DNA of 64,000 nucleotides, from positions 4,580,501 through 4,644,500 of the forward strand of contig NZ_CP097267.1 of assembly GCF_028473605.1 (NCBI RefSeq). The letters are read 5' to 3'. A program made the translations under genes and the position numbers. A model generated the notes under the pieces. It was not told the origin of the DNA. It was given only the letters and a program-made list of their open reading frames with translations, and made no database searches. The DNA is from Acidovorax sp. NCPPB 3576 (GTDB taxonomy: Bacteria; Pseudomonadota; Gammaproteobacteria; Burkholderiales; Burkholderiaceae_C). Positions 51,804-60,194 of this stretch are shown piece by piece (the first letter of the stretch is position 1; each line of letters opens with the position of its first letter).

Positions 51804-53129
51804 TCAAAACTTGGTTTTGCGCAGCACCCACCAGGGGGCCATCGCGGAGTCGAGGTGGGTCTTCAGGAAGACCTCCTGCAGGATCGAGAACGTGCAGTGC
51901 ACGCGGTTGACGAAGGCAAAGAGCGGAAACAGCGGCAGGAACCGCAGGTAGCCCGCATCGTGCCGGGGCCGCTCGGACACCGCCACGAGGTACAGCAGAA
52001 AGTAAAACAGCAGCGCCGCAAGATAGACGACATAGACGAAACCCAGCACCCCCAGCACCGCGCCCACCGGCAGCGTGAACAGCATCACGCCGGTGTAGGC
52101 CACGATGAGAAAGGGCATGAGCACCTGCATCACCAGCCCGTTCACCACCACGAACAGAAAATTGCGCCAGCCCAGCAGGCGCGGGCGCAGGTTCAGGCGG
52201 AACTTGCGGATGAAGATGTAGAACATGTCGCCGTCCCAGCGCAGGCGCTGGCGGAAGAACACGCGCCAGGTGTCCGGCGCATCGGTGTGGCCCACCGCGT
52301 GCGGATCGAACACGATGCGCAGCCCCGGGTGGCGGCCGAAGTACTGCTTGATGCGCATCGTCATGTCCAGGTCCTCGGCCGTGCCCGCGTCCCACCCGCC
52401 CAGATTGCGGATGAAGCTGGTGCGGAACACGCCGAACGCCCCCGAGATGTTGTTGACGATGTTGAACTCCGACAGCCCCGTCTTGCCCGCGCCGATGGAC
52501 AGCATGTATTCGAGCGCCTGCATGCGCGCGGCCAGCGAGCGGCGGGCGTTGCGCACGCGCAGGCTGCCGGCCACGCCCACCACGCCGGGGTCGTCGAAAT
52601 GCCGCGTGGCGTTGCGCACCATGTCGTTGTCGAACGAGGTGTCGCCATCGAGCGCCATCACGATCTCGCCGCTGGCGATCGACAGGCCGGCGTTCAGCGA
52701 GGACACGCGGCCGCCGCGCTGCCACTTGGGCAGCACCACCAGGGCGCGGCGCCGCGCACCGGCCAGCAGTTCGCGCGCTCCGCGGGCCGCACGCAGCGTG
52801 GGCTCGTTCTGCACCGCACCGTCCACCACGGCGATGATTTCGATGAAGCCCGGGTAGATCTGCTGGGCGAGCGACTGGATGGTCTTGCGCACGTCGTCTC
52901 CCTCGGAGTAGCAGGTGATGACGCAGGACACGCGCGGATAGCGCTCGCGCTGCAGGTAGGGCCTGTGCTCGCGCAGGCCGTACTTCACCATGCCCGAACA
53001 CACCAGCAGGAAGAAGGGGGCCTCCAGCAGCACCACGAACGGGAAGAACTTGAGCGCCAGCTCCACCCACGACTGGTGCGTCGCGCTGGAAAACAGCGTG
53101 ACGAACGCGAACACCACCTGCTCCCACAT
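51804..53129 (-). CDS. Processive GT2 polysaccharide synthase
   Basis: 441 residues. Membrane helices lie at about 28-48 and four or so between 320 and 385. The GT2 domain has the full processive-synthase set: Asp103 in VVDGAV, DGD 161-163 in VMALDGDTSF, the catalytic-base AED 252-253 (GTAEDLDMTMRI), and QRLRW 294-298. This is the family of hyaluronan, cellulose, PgaC and Alg8 synthases, which polymerise and translocate the chain through the inner membrane. There is no PilZ domain. Control by c-di-GMP would have to come from a partner, and the gene immediately upstream (4-base gap) encodes a candidate. The sugar is not predictable. Confidence 0.9.
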   Translation of the reverse strand: MWEQVVFAFVTLFSSATHQSWVELALKFFPFVVLLEAPFFLLVCSGMVKYGLREHRPYLQRERYPRVSCVITCYSEGDDVRKTIQSLAQQIYPGFIEIIAVVDGAVQNEPTLRAARGARELLAGARRRALVVLPKWQRGGRVSSLNAGLSIASGEIVMALDGDTSFDNDMVRNATRHFDDPGVVGVAGSLRVRNARRSLAARMQALEYMLSIGAGKTGLSEFNIVNNISGAFGVFRTSFIRNLGGWDAGTAEDLDMTMRIKQYFGRHPGLRIVFDPHAVGHTDAPDTWRVFFRQRLRWDGDMFYIFIRKFRLNLRPRLLGWRNFLFVVVNGLVMQVLMPFLIVAYTGVMLFTLPVGAVLGVLGFVYVVYLAALLFYFLLYLVAVSERPRHDAGYLRFLPLFPLFAFVNRVHCTFSILQEVFLKTHLDSAMAPWWVLRKTKF

Positions 53130-53133
53130 GCGT

Positions 53134-54549
53134 TCAGGCTCCGTCGCGCAGCCGCGCCATCAGGTCCGCGGCCTGCTCGCCGGAGCGGGTGCCTCCCGGC
53201 ACTTCCATGTGCCGGATGTGCGTGCGCAGCGGCATGGCCGCGCCGCCGGCAGCGCTCTGAAGGGAGGCCTGCAGGCGTGCCGCCAGTCCCTCGGGCGAGG
53301 AGAACGGCAGGAACAGCCACAGGCATTCCTCCTGCGTGCGCGTGGTGATGTCCGAGGTGCGCAGCAATTCGTGCAGGCGCCGCGCGAACTCGTCGAGCAT
53401 CAAAAACACCCGCGAGGCGCCTTCGCGCTCGATCACTTCGGCCGCGTTCTGGAACTCCACCAGCATCAGCGCGAAACGCATCTCGCCGTGGCGCGAGTGC
53501 GTGGCCAACGCCCAGTCGAGCATGCGGCGAAAGTCGGCGGGCGGCACGTAGTGCGTGGAATCGAGCGCGGCGAAGGATTCCTGGATCTGCCCGGCGCGCA
53601 GCGCGGCGCGGCCCTGCGGGCTCAGGCGCAAGGCCGAGATTTCGCGCACATCCAGCGCGTTGGGTTCGGCCGTGGTGCGGCAGTCCAGGCAGCGGGCGAC
53701 CACCTGGGTCTCCACGAACACATGGTGGCAACTGCCGCAGGCGTACTGCGTGAGCGGCCGGTCGTAGTCCACGCCGATGTGCCGCAGCATGGTGCTGCAC
53801 TTGGGGCAGGAAAGCGCGCCATCGGAGTGGAAGTCGGCCTCGGGCGCCACGTGCCCGCAGGCAAAGCAATGCAGCGAAGGCGACTTGCGGATGTGGATGC
53901 TGGTGCAGTGCGGGCACACGTCCAGGTAATGGATATGGGCACTGCCGCAGGTGCGGCAGTGCCGCGTGCGGTCCACCAGCTCGGCCGGCTCCAGCAGCCG
54001 GCGCCGCGTGAGGCCGGCCAGGCAGGCATCGGCATCGTCGCCGGCCCGGGCCAGCGCCTCCACCATGGGGAAACGGTACAGCGCCAGGCTGGCGCGGTCG
54101 CATTGCGGCTGCAGTTCGGCCCCATCGCGCAGGCACAGGAAGTACAGCACCCGCTCGTCGAAATGCAGGGCCGCAGGATCGAGTGGCAGGCTGCGCCGCA
54201 CCGCCAGGCACAACTCGCTGGCGGCAAGGGCCGCCGCATAAGGGGCTGCGCCATCCGCCAGCAGGGGCGGGGGGGCATCGCCGGGAGCCATGAACAGCGG
54301 GCGGTCCCACCAGACGCTGGCACGCAGCTGTGCGGCCAGCGCGGCGGGGGCATCGCCTTCCCAACCGTCCAGGTAAAACCCCAGGGGCTCGACTCCGGAA
54401 GACGCGAAAGCCTCCCACGCATTCCAGGCTTTGGCTCTTGATTCGCCGGCCACCAATTGCCCCGAAGGCCGCAGCACCACCATCGTTTCCGACGCCGCGG
54501 CGGGCGTGATTTCAACATTCAAAGAAACTATCCAATCGCAGTTCGCCAT
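53134..54549 (-). CDS. Cys-rich (TackOD1-like) protein with degenerate GGDEF and intact RxxD site
   Basis: 471 residues. The first 190 are of unknown fold. Six CxxC pairs follow (Cys198/201, 212/215, 228/231, 248/251, 271/274, 287/290), suggesting three zinc ribbons as in the TackOD1 metal-binding domain. Residues about 335-435 keep the GGDEF fold (RFALMLVEFQNAAEVIEREG, FARRLHELLRTSD), but the signature is QEECL at 406-410 and the substrate-metal Asp is gone, so no cyclase activity is expected. RTSD at 397-400 sits exactly five residues before it, the inhibitory-site RxxD position that binds c-di-GMP. It is the first gene of the EPS operon and a likely c-di-GMP receptor, comparable in logic to PelD. 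Confidence 0.78.
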   Translation of the reverse strand: MANCDWIVSLNVEITPAAASETMVVLRPSGQLVAGESRAKAWNAWEAFASSGVEPLGFYLDGWEGDAPAALAAQLRASVWWDRPLFMAPGDAPPPLLADGAAPYAAALAASELCLAVRRSLPLDPAALHFDERVLYFLCLRDGAELQPQCDRASLALYRFPMVEALARAGDDADACLAGLTRRRLLEPAELVDRTRHCRTCGSAHIHYLDVCPHCTSIHIRKSPSLHCFACGHVAPEADFHSDGALSCPKCSTMLRHIGVDYDRPLTQYACGSCHHVFVETQVVARCLDCRTTAEPNALDVREISALRLSPQGRAALRAGQIQESFAALDSTHYVPPADFRRMLDWALATHSRHGEMRFALMLVEFQNAAEVIEREGASRVFLMLDEFARRLHELLRTSDITTRTQEECLWLFLPFSSPEGLAARLQASLQSAAGGAAMPLRTHIRHMEVPGGTRSGEQAADLMARLRDGA

Positions 54550-54656
54550 AGAGCATGGCCGGCCGCATTGTACGAGTGGCCCGTTTCAGAGATGGGTAGG
54601 CAAAGCCCTTGCGCGGCAGGCCGTGGAGGTCGTGTCCGCGCCCGCCACGCATGAAA

Positions 54657-54675
54657 CCTCAACAATCCTCAACAA
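54657..54675. repeat. 9-bp direct repeats upstream of the EPS operon
   Basis: CCTCAACAA occurs at 54657-54665 and 54667-54675, spaced ten bases, about 110 bases upstream of the first EPS gene. A regulator site is possible. An ATTGTA at 54567-54572 (TACAAT on the minus strand) could serve as its -10. Confidence 0.4.
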
Positions 54676-54706
54676 CGGCGCAGAAGCAACGCCCGGTTTT
54701 TCACGA

Positions 54707-54734
54707 TTGAAAAATTTCACACCGTTGTTAAAAT
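54707..54734 (+). promoter_or_regulatory. Sigma-70-type promoter of the MCP gene
   Basis: TTGAAA-N16-TAAAAT, close to consensus, 58 bases before the MCP start and in an AT-rich patch. It points away from the divergent EPS operon. Confidence 0.55.
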
Positions 54735-54791
54735 TACAAACAGAAACAAATACATCCCTGCGACCCCTTTCCCCAACCCAGAGGTGCTCCC

Positions 54792-56411
54792 ATGAAACTC
54801 TCGAACATCAAGATCGCCAACCGGCTGGCCATCGGATTTTCCTTGCTCATCTTGCTGATGCTGGGCTTGACCAGCATTGGCGTGAACCGGGTGTCCAACA
54901 TCAACGGGAGCCTGGCCACCATCGGGGATTTCAACAGCGTCAAGCAGCGCTATGCGATCAATTTCCGCGGCAGCGTGCACGACCGCGCGATTGCACTGCG
55001 CGACGTCACCCTGGCGGCACGCCCGCAAGAACTGCAGGCCGAGATCGATCTGATCCAAAAGCTCGCGGACCACTATGCGCAGTCGGCGGCGCCGCTGGAC
55101 CAGATGTTCGCCTCCACCCCGATCGAGCCCCGCGAGAAGGAGGCCCTGAACCGGATCAAGGAAGTCGAATCGCGCGCCCTGCCGCTGACCCGCAAGGTCA
55201 TCGAACTGCGTGGCGCCAACCAGCCGGAGGAGGCCATCAAGGTCTTGCAGGAACAGGCCCGCCCCGCCTATGTGGAATGGCTGGCCAGCATCAACCGGCT
55301 GATCGATATCGAGGAAGAAAAGAACAAGGCCGAATCGGCCAATGCACGGTCGGTCGCGCAAGGTTTTTCCATCCTGATGCTGGTGCTCAGCGGCACGGCG
55401 ATCGTGGTGGCGGCAGCGACGGCATGGCTCATCTCGCGCAGCATCGTGCGGCCCATCCAGCGGGCCGTGCAGGCCGCCAGGACCATGGCCACCGGCGACC
55501 TGACGCAAGCAGCCCCGGCCCGGCAGACCGACGAGGCCGGCCAGTTGCTCCAGGCACTGGAAGAGCTGCGCCACAGCTTCCAGAACGTGCTGCACGACGT
55601 GCGCCGCACATCGGAGGCCGTGGCGGCCTCCAGCACCGAGATATCCCAAGGGACCCAGGACGTGTCGAGCCGCACCGAGCACCATGCCAGCGCGCTCCAG
55701 CAAACCGCCGCGTCCATGGAGCAACTGGGCTCCACGGTGCGCCAGAACGCCGACAACTCCCGCCAGGCCAGCCAGTTCGCCAACCAATCCAGCGCGGTGG
55801 CCATCCAGGGCGGCGAAGTCGTGAGCGAAGTGGTCGAGACCATGAAGGGCATCCACGAAAGCTCCCGCAAGATCGCCGACATCATCGGCGTCATCGACAG
55901 CATCGCGTTCCAGACCAACATCCTCGCATTGAATGCCGCGGTGGAGGCGGCGCGCGCGGGCGAGCAGGGCCGGGGCTTCGCGGTGGTGGCCAGCGAGGTG
56001 CGCAGCCTGGCCGGCCGGTCGGCGGAGGCCGCGCGCGAGATCAAGCACCTGATTTCCACCAGCGTACAGCGGGTCGAGCAGGGCAGCGTGCTGGTGAACA
56101 AGGCCGGGGCCACCATGACGGAGGTGGTGTCGTCCATCCGCCGCGTGACGGATCTGATGCAGGAAATCAGTGCAGCGAGCAACGAGCAGGCCATGGGCGT
56201 CGCGCAGGTCGGTCAGGCCGTGTCGCAAATGGACCAGGTCACGCAGCAGAACGGCAGCGTGGTCGTGCAGATGGCGGCGTCCGCCAGCGGCATGAAGGAC
56301 CGCACCAGCGCCCTGCTGCAGGCGGTGGGAGTGTTCCGGCTGAATCAGGAAGGACCGCAAGGCGTCGACACTGGCCCGTCGATGCAGCTGGGCTGGACCA
56401 GCCGGGCCTGA
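54792..56411 (+). CDS. Methyl-accepting chemotaxis protein, canonical
   Basis: 539 residues. A membrane helix at about 12-32 (LAIGFSLLILLMLGLTSIG), a periplasmic four-helix-type ligand domain of about 160 residues, a second helix (FSILMLVLSGTAIVVAAATA) at about 195-215, HAMP, and the signalling domain. The tip is the standard IAFQTNILALNAAVEAARAG then EQGRGFAVVASEVRSLA, so it should dock normally on CheA and CheW. This is the Tar/Tsr-type layout with MCP-2-like adaptation helices. The attractant is unknown. AGAGG precedes the ATG. It is divergent from the EPS operon and convergent with yggS. Confidence 0.92.
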   Translation: MKLSNIKIANRLAIGFSLLILLMLGLTSIGVNRVSNINGSLATIGDFNSVKQRYAINFRGSVHDRAIALRDVTLAARPQELQAEIDLIQKLADHYAQSAAPLDQMFASTPIEPREKEALNRIKEVESRALPLTRKVIELRGANQPEEAIKVLQEQARPAYVEWLASINRLIDIEEEKNKAESANARSVAQGFSILMLVLSGTAIVVAAATAWLISRSIVRPIQRAVQAARTMATGDLTQAAPARQTDEAGQLLQALEELRHSFQNVLHDVRRTSEAVAASSTEISQGTQDVSSRTEHHASALQQTAASMEQLGSTVRQNADNSRQASQFANQSSAVAIQGGEVVSEVVETMKGIHESSRKIADIIGVIDSIAFQTNILALNAAVEAARAGEQGRGFAVVASEVRSLAGRSAEAAREIKHLISTSVQRVEQGSVLVNKAGATMTEVVSSIRRVTDLMQEISAASNEQAMGVAQVGQAVSQMDQVTQQNGSVVVQMAASASGMKDRTSALLQAVGVFRLNQEGPQGVDTGPSMQLGWTSRA

Positions 56412-56429
56412 GCGCCGAGGCCCGGGCTC

Positions 56430-57152
56430 TCAGGCCGGGGCCGTTCTTCCGCCGAAGAGGCCCGTACCGACCCGCACCAAAGTACTTCCCGCATGAATGG
56501 CGGCTTCCAGGTCGGCCGTCATGCCCAGCGACAGCGTGTCGAACGCTGCAAAGCCTTCCCCGCCTTCGCTCCGTATCTGTTCGAACAGCGCTTTCGCCGC
56601 CGCGTGGACCGCATACTGCGCGGCGAAATCCGGGGCAGGCTCCGGAATGCTCATCAGGCCCCGCAGCCGCAAACGTGGCAACAGCGCAACAGCCCGGGCC
56701 AACGCCAAGGCCTCCGGCGGCGGCACGCCGGCCTTGGTCGCCCCGCCATCCACGTTGACCTGAATGCACACGTCCAGCGGCGCCAGGCTGGCAGGCCGCT
56801 GGTCCGACAGGCGCTGGGCGATCTTCTCGCGGTCCACCGTGTGGACCCAGTCGAAATGCTCGGCCACCTGCCGGGTCTTGTTGCTCTGCACCGGGCCGAT
56901 GCAATGCCACTGCAGCGGCGGCGCCCAGGGCGTGGGGCCCTGTCGCAATGCAGCGATTTTTTCCACGCCTTCCTGGATGTAGTTCTCGCCGAACGCCCGC
57001 TGTCCGGCCTCGGCGGCCAGGCGCATCGCATCGGCGCCGAAGGTCTTGGAAACGGCCAGCAGGCGCACGCCGGCGGGGTCTCGTCCCGCCGCGCTGCAGG
57101 CCTGCGCGATGCGCCCAAGAACCTGTTGGAGGTTGTTACCAATCGTCGTCAT
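56430..57152 (-). CDS. yggS: YggS/PROSC family PLP-homeostasis protein
   Basis: 240 residues from MTTIGNNLQQVLGRIAQACS, with GAGGAATC before the ATG. Landmarks: VRLLAVSKTFGADAMRLAAE with the PLP lysine, RAFGENYIQEGVEKI, WHCIGPVQSNKTRQVAEHFD, VNVDGGATKAGV and LSLGMTADLEAAIHAGSTLV. YggS binds PLP without a known catalytic reaction and buffers vitamin B6. It is divergent from pilT with about 40 bases between starts, an arrangement conserved in many gamma- and beta-proteobacteria. Confidence 0.95.
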   Translation of the reverse strand: MTTIGNNLQQVLGRIAQACSAAGRDPAGVRLLAVSKTFGADAMRLAAEAGQRAFGENYIQEGVEKIAALRQGPTPWAPPLQWHCIGPVQSNKTRQVAEHFDWVHTVDREKIAQRLSDQRPASLAPLDVCIQVNVDGGATKAGVPPPEALALARAVALLPRLRLRGLMSIPEPAPDFAAQYAVHAAAKALFEQIRSEGGEGFAAFDTLSLGMTADLEAAIHAGSTLVRVGTGLFGGRTAPA

Positions 57153-57191
57153 AATGATTCCTCTGAGCGTACCAAACGACCGAGGGACTCC

Positions 57192-58235
57192 GTGGACATC
57201 ACCCAATTGCTGGCATTCAGCGTGAAGAACAAGGCTTCTGACCTGCACCTGTCAGCCGGCCTTCCGCCCATGATCCGGGTCCACGGCGATGTCCGGCGCA
57301 TCAACGTCGATGCGCTCGATCACAAGACCGTCCACGCCATGGTCTACGACATCATGAGCGACGCGCAGCGCAAGGCGTACGAAGAGTTCCTGGAAGTGGA
57401 CTTTTCCTTCGAGATCGAAGGCTTGGCGCGCTTTCGCGTCAACGCCTTCAACCAAAACCGCGGCGCGGCCGCCGTGTTCCGGACCATTCCGAGCAAGATC
57501 CTGACGCTGGAGCAGCTCAACGCACCCAAGATCTTCGGCGAGCTGGCATTGAAGCCGCGCGGGCTGGTGCTGGTGACGGGCCCCACGGGTTCGGGCAAGT
57601 CCACCACGCTGGCGGCCATGGTCAACTTCCTGAACGAAAGCGAATACGGCCACATCCTCACGGTGGAAGATCCGATCGAGTTCGTGCACGAATCCAAGAA
57701 GTGCCTGATCAACCAGCGCGAGGTCGGTCCGATGACGCTGTCGTTCGCCGCAGCGCTCAAGTCCGCGCTGCGCGAAGACCCGGACGCCATCCTGGTGGGC
57801 GAAATGCGCGATCTGGAAACGATCCGCCTGGCCATGACGGCCGCTGAGACGGGCCATCTGGTGTTCGGTACGCTGCACACCTCCAGCGCTGCCAAGACCA
57901 TCGACCGGATCATCGACGTGTTCCCTGCCGAAGAAAAGGAAATGGTGCGGGCCATGCTGTCCGAGTCGCTGCAGGCCGTCATTTCGCAGACACTGTGCAA
58001 GACCAAGGACGGCCAGGGCCGCGTTGCGGCGCACGAGATCATGCTGGGCACCAGCGCCATCCGCAACCTGATCCGCGAGGCCAAGGTGGCGCAGATGTAC
58101 TCCACCATCCAGACCAGCAGCAGCGCCGGCATGCAGACCCTGGATCAGAACCTGACCGACCTTGTGCGGCGCAATGTCATCAGCCCTGCCGAAGCGCGGG
58201 GCAAGGCCAAGATCCCCGACAACTTCCCGGGTTGA
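57192..58235 (+). CDS. pilT: Type IV pilus retraction ATPase PilT
   Basis: 347 residues from a GTG at 57192, with GAGGG before it; the protein starts VDITQLLAFSVKNKASDLHL as PilT does. Walker A GPTGSGKSTT, the Asp box ILTVEDPIEFVHESKKCLIN, Walker B DAILVGEMRDLETI and the His box TGHLVFGTLHTSSA are complete, and AIRNLIREAKVAQMYS contains the C-terminal AIRNLIRE motif required for retraction. PilT hexamers depolymerise the pilus for twitching motility and DNA uptake. It is followed by the CNMP-fold gene and pilU. Confidence 0.96.
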   Translation: MDITQLLAFSVKNKASDLHLSAGLPPMIRVHGDVRRINVDALDHKTVHAMVYDIMSDAQRKAYEEFLEVDFSFEIEGLARFRVNAFNQNRGAAAVFRTIPSKILTLEQLNAPKIFGELALKPRGLVLVTGPTGSGKSTTLAAMVNFLNESEYGHILTVEDPIEFVHESKKCLINQREVGPMTLSFAAALKSALREDPDAILVGEMRDLETIRLAMTAAETGHLVFGTLHTSSAAKTIDRIIDVFPAEEKEMVRAMLSESLQAVISQTLCKTKDGQGRVAAHEIMLGTSAIRNLIREAKVAQMYSTIQTSSSAGMQTLDQNLTDLVRRNVISPAEARGKAKIPDNFPG

Positions 58236-58279
58236 TGCGCGACGCGAGCGCCGCCCTGTCCATCCACTTTTTGAGATTC

Positions 58280-58297
58280 GCGGCCTTTTCAGGCCGC
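58280..58297. promoter_or_regulatory. Stem-loop between pilT and the CNMP-fold gene
   Basis: GCGGCC-TTTTCA-GGCCGC, a perfect 6-bp stem, ends 17 bases before the ATG at 58315. No T run follows, so it is more likely an RNA-processing or translation-tuning element than a terminator. Confidence 0.45.
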
Positions 58298-58314
58298 ACA
58301 CCGGAGCATCCCCT

Positions 58315-58953
58315 ATGAAAGGCATCCTCGGCCTGTTGAAGGCCAAGACCCGCGGCGGCAAAGCGGTGGAGGAAGGCGGCGGCGATTCCGTCTTCTTCAC
58401 CACGGCTTTCGCAGGCCAAGGCGTGGACGACGCCATGCTGGTGCCCTGGGAAGCCCGTGCGGTGGAGGTAGGCGCCAAGCGAATGGCGGCCAGCCGCGGC
58501 GGCAAGCTGCTGCAGGCACTGTGGTCCAAGGACAAGTACATGGCGCACCTGGACAAGGACGCGGTGGAACGCATGGAACGCTTCTTCGAGTTCGCGGCGG
58601 TCGCACCCAACCGCGACGTGATCCGCCAGGACGAATACGGCAATTTCATGGTGGTGCTGCTCACCGGCACGATCGCCGTCGATCGCGTCCAGCCCTGGGG
58701 CGAACACCTGCGCTTGGCGGAAACCCGCCCCGGCGATATCCTGGGTGAAATGTCGCTGCTGGACAGCGGTATCCGCTTTTCGGCCTGCACCACGCTCACC
58801 GACTGCGAGATCGCCGTTCTCAGCGCGGAGGCCATGGACGACATGATGACCAAGGACCCGCAACTCGCCGCCAGCCTGGTAGCGCTTCTGGCGCGCAAAC
58901 TCTCGCTGCGACTTCGTGTCGTGAGCGCCCGTCTGTCCGACAGCCAGAAATGA
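58315..58953 (+). CDS. Cyclic-nucleotide-binding-fold protein between pilT and pilU
   Basis: 212 residues from MKGILGLLKAKTRGGKAVEE, with CGGAG upstream. Residues about 85-190 are a CNMP/CRP-type beta-roll (FEFAAVAPNRDVIRQDEYGN, VVLLTGTIAVDR, RPGDILGEMSLLD with the phosphate-cassette-like GEMSLLD, then RFSACTTLTDCEIAVLS). There is no DNA-binding HTH. The cassette FGELALLYGxPRAAT is replaced by LGEMSLLDSGIRFSACT, so binding of cAMP or c-di-GMP is uncertain. Its place between the two retraction ATPase genes suggests it tunes pilus retraction. I know this arrangement from other Comamonadaceae; function undetermined. Confidence 0.8.
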   Translation: MKGILGLLKAKTRGGKAVEEGGGDSVFFTTAFAGQGVDDAMLVPWEARAVEVGAKRMAASRGGKLLQALWSKDKYMAHLDKDAVERMERFFEFAAVAPNRDVIRQDEYGNFMVVLLTGTIAVDRVQPWGEHLRLAETRPGDILGEMSLLDSGIRFSACTTLTDCEIAVLSAEAMDDMMTKDPQLAASLVALLARKLSLRLRVVSARLSDSQK

Positions 58954-58990
58954 CGCACCGCACTGCAACTACCCCAGGGAGAGCTTGCTG

Positions 58991-60127
58991 ATGGAACGCG
59001 ATCAGGCCAGTAAATTCATCAACGACCTGCTCAAGCTCATGGTGAGCCGCGGCGGCAGCGACCTGTTCATCACCGCCGAGTTTCCGCCGGCGATCAAGGT
59101 GGACGGCAAAGTCACCAAGGTGTCGCCTCAGCCGCTCACGCCCGCCCACACGCTGACGCTGGCGCGCGCCATCATGAGCGACAAGCAGGTGGCGGACTTC
59201 GAGCGCACGAAGGAGTGCAACTTCGCCATCTCGCCCGCAGGCATCGGGCGCTTTCGCGTGAACGCGTTCATCCAGCAAAGCCGGGTCGGCATGGTGCTGC
59301 GGACCATTCCGCTCACGCTGCCCACCATTGACGGGCTGGGCGTGCCGCAGGTGCTCAAGGAAGTCACGATGACCAAGCGGGGCCTGTGCATCCTGGTGGG
59401 TGCCACGGGCTCGGGCAAATCGACCACGCTGGCGGCGATGGTGGACTGGCGCAACGAAAATTCCTTCGGCCACATCATCACGGTGGAAGACCCGATCGAG
59501 TTCGTGCACCCGCACAAGAACTGCGTCGTCACCCAGCGCGAGGTGGGACTCGATACCGACAGCTGGGAAGCCGCCCTCAAGAACACGCTACGGCAGGCGC
59601 CGGACGTTATCCTGATGGGCGAGATCCGCGACCGCGAAACCATGGAGCACGCGGTCGCTTTCGCCGAAACCGGCCACCTGTGCCTGGCCACGCTGCACGC
59701 CAACAGCGCCAACCAGGCGCTGGACCGCATCATCAACTTCTTTCCGGAAGAACGCCGCGCGCAGCTCCTCATGGACCTGTCGCTCAACCTGCGCGGCATG
59801 ATCTCCCAGCGCCTCATCCCCAAGCAGGATGGCAAGGGGCGGGCCGCCGCAGTGGAGGTGATGCTGAACACGCCGTTGATCGCCGACCTGATCTTCAAGG
59901 GCGACGTCGTCGAGATCAAAGAGATCATGAAGAAGAGCCGCAACCTTGGCATGCAGACGTTCGATCAATCGCTGTTCGACCTGTTCGAGGCCAACGTCAT
60001 CACCTACGAAGACGCGCTGCGCAATGCCGACTCGCTGAACGACCTGCGGCTGCAGATCAAGCTGGGCAGCCAGCGCGCGAAGACCACTGATTTGGCCTCG
60101 GGCACCGAGCACTTCGCCATCGTCTGA
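58991..60127 (+). CDS. pilU: PilT-dependent retraction ATPase PilU
   Basis: 378 residues from MERDQASKFINDLLKLMVSR, with GGAGAG upstream. The ATPase motifs are intact: VGATGSGKSTT, ITVEDPIEFVHPHKNCVVT, DVILMGEIRDRETM and TGHLCLATLHANSANQALDR. The longer C-terminal tail after ITYEDALRNADSLNDLRLQI is the PilU feature distinguishing it from PilT. PilU assists PilT under load and in some species binds MSHA or type IV pilus platforms. It is the third gene of the pil operon, and a hairpin terminator follows it. Confidence 0.95.
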   Translation: MERDQASKFINDLLKLMVSRGGSDLFITAEFPPAIKVDGKVTKVSPQPLTPAHTLTLARAIMSDKQVADFERTKECNFAISPAGIGRFRVNAFIQQSRVGMVLRTIPLTLPTIDGLGVPQVLKEVTMTKRGLCILVGATGSGKSTTLAAMVDWRNENSFGHIITVEDPIEFVHPHKNCVVTQREVGLDTDSWEAALKNTLRQAPDVILMGEIRDRETMEHAVAFAETGHLCLATLHANSANQALDRIINFFPEERRAQLLMDLSLNLRGMISQRLIPKQDGKGRAAAVEVMLNTPLIADLIFKGDVVEIKEIMKKSRNLGMQTFDQSLFDLFEANVITYEDALRNADSLNDLRLQIKLGSQRAKTTDLASGTEHFAIV

Positions 60128-60144
60128 CGCAGGCCGCCCCGCTA

Positions 60145-60176
60145 CCCGCCCTTGCCCGGCGGGTTTTCTTTTTTCT
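60145..60176 (+). terminator. Rho-independent terminator after pilU
   Basis: CCCGCC-7 nt-GGCGGG stem followed by TTTTCTTTTTTCT. It lies 18 bases after the pilU stop and just before the next gene's start at 60195. Confidence 0.8.
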
Positions 60177-60194
60177 GAATTGGAGCCACTTTCC

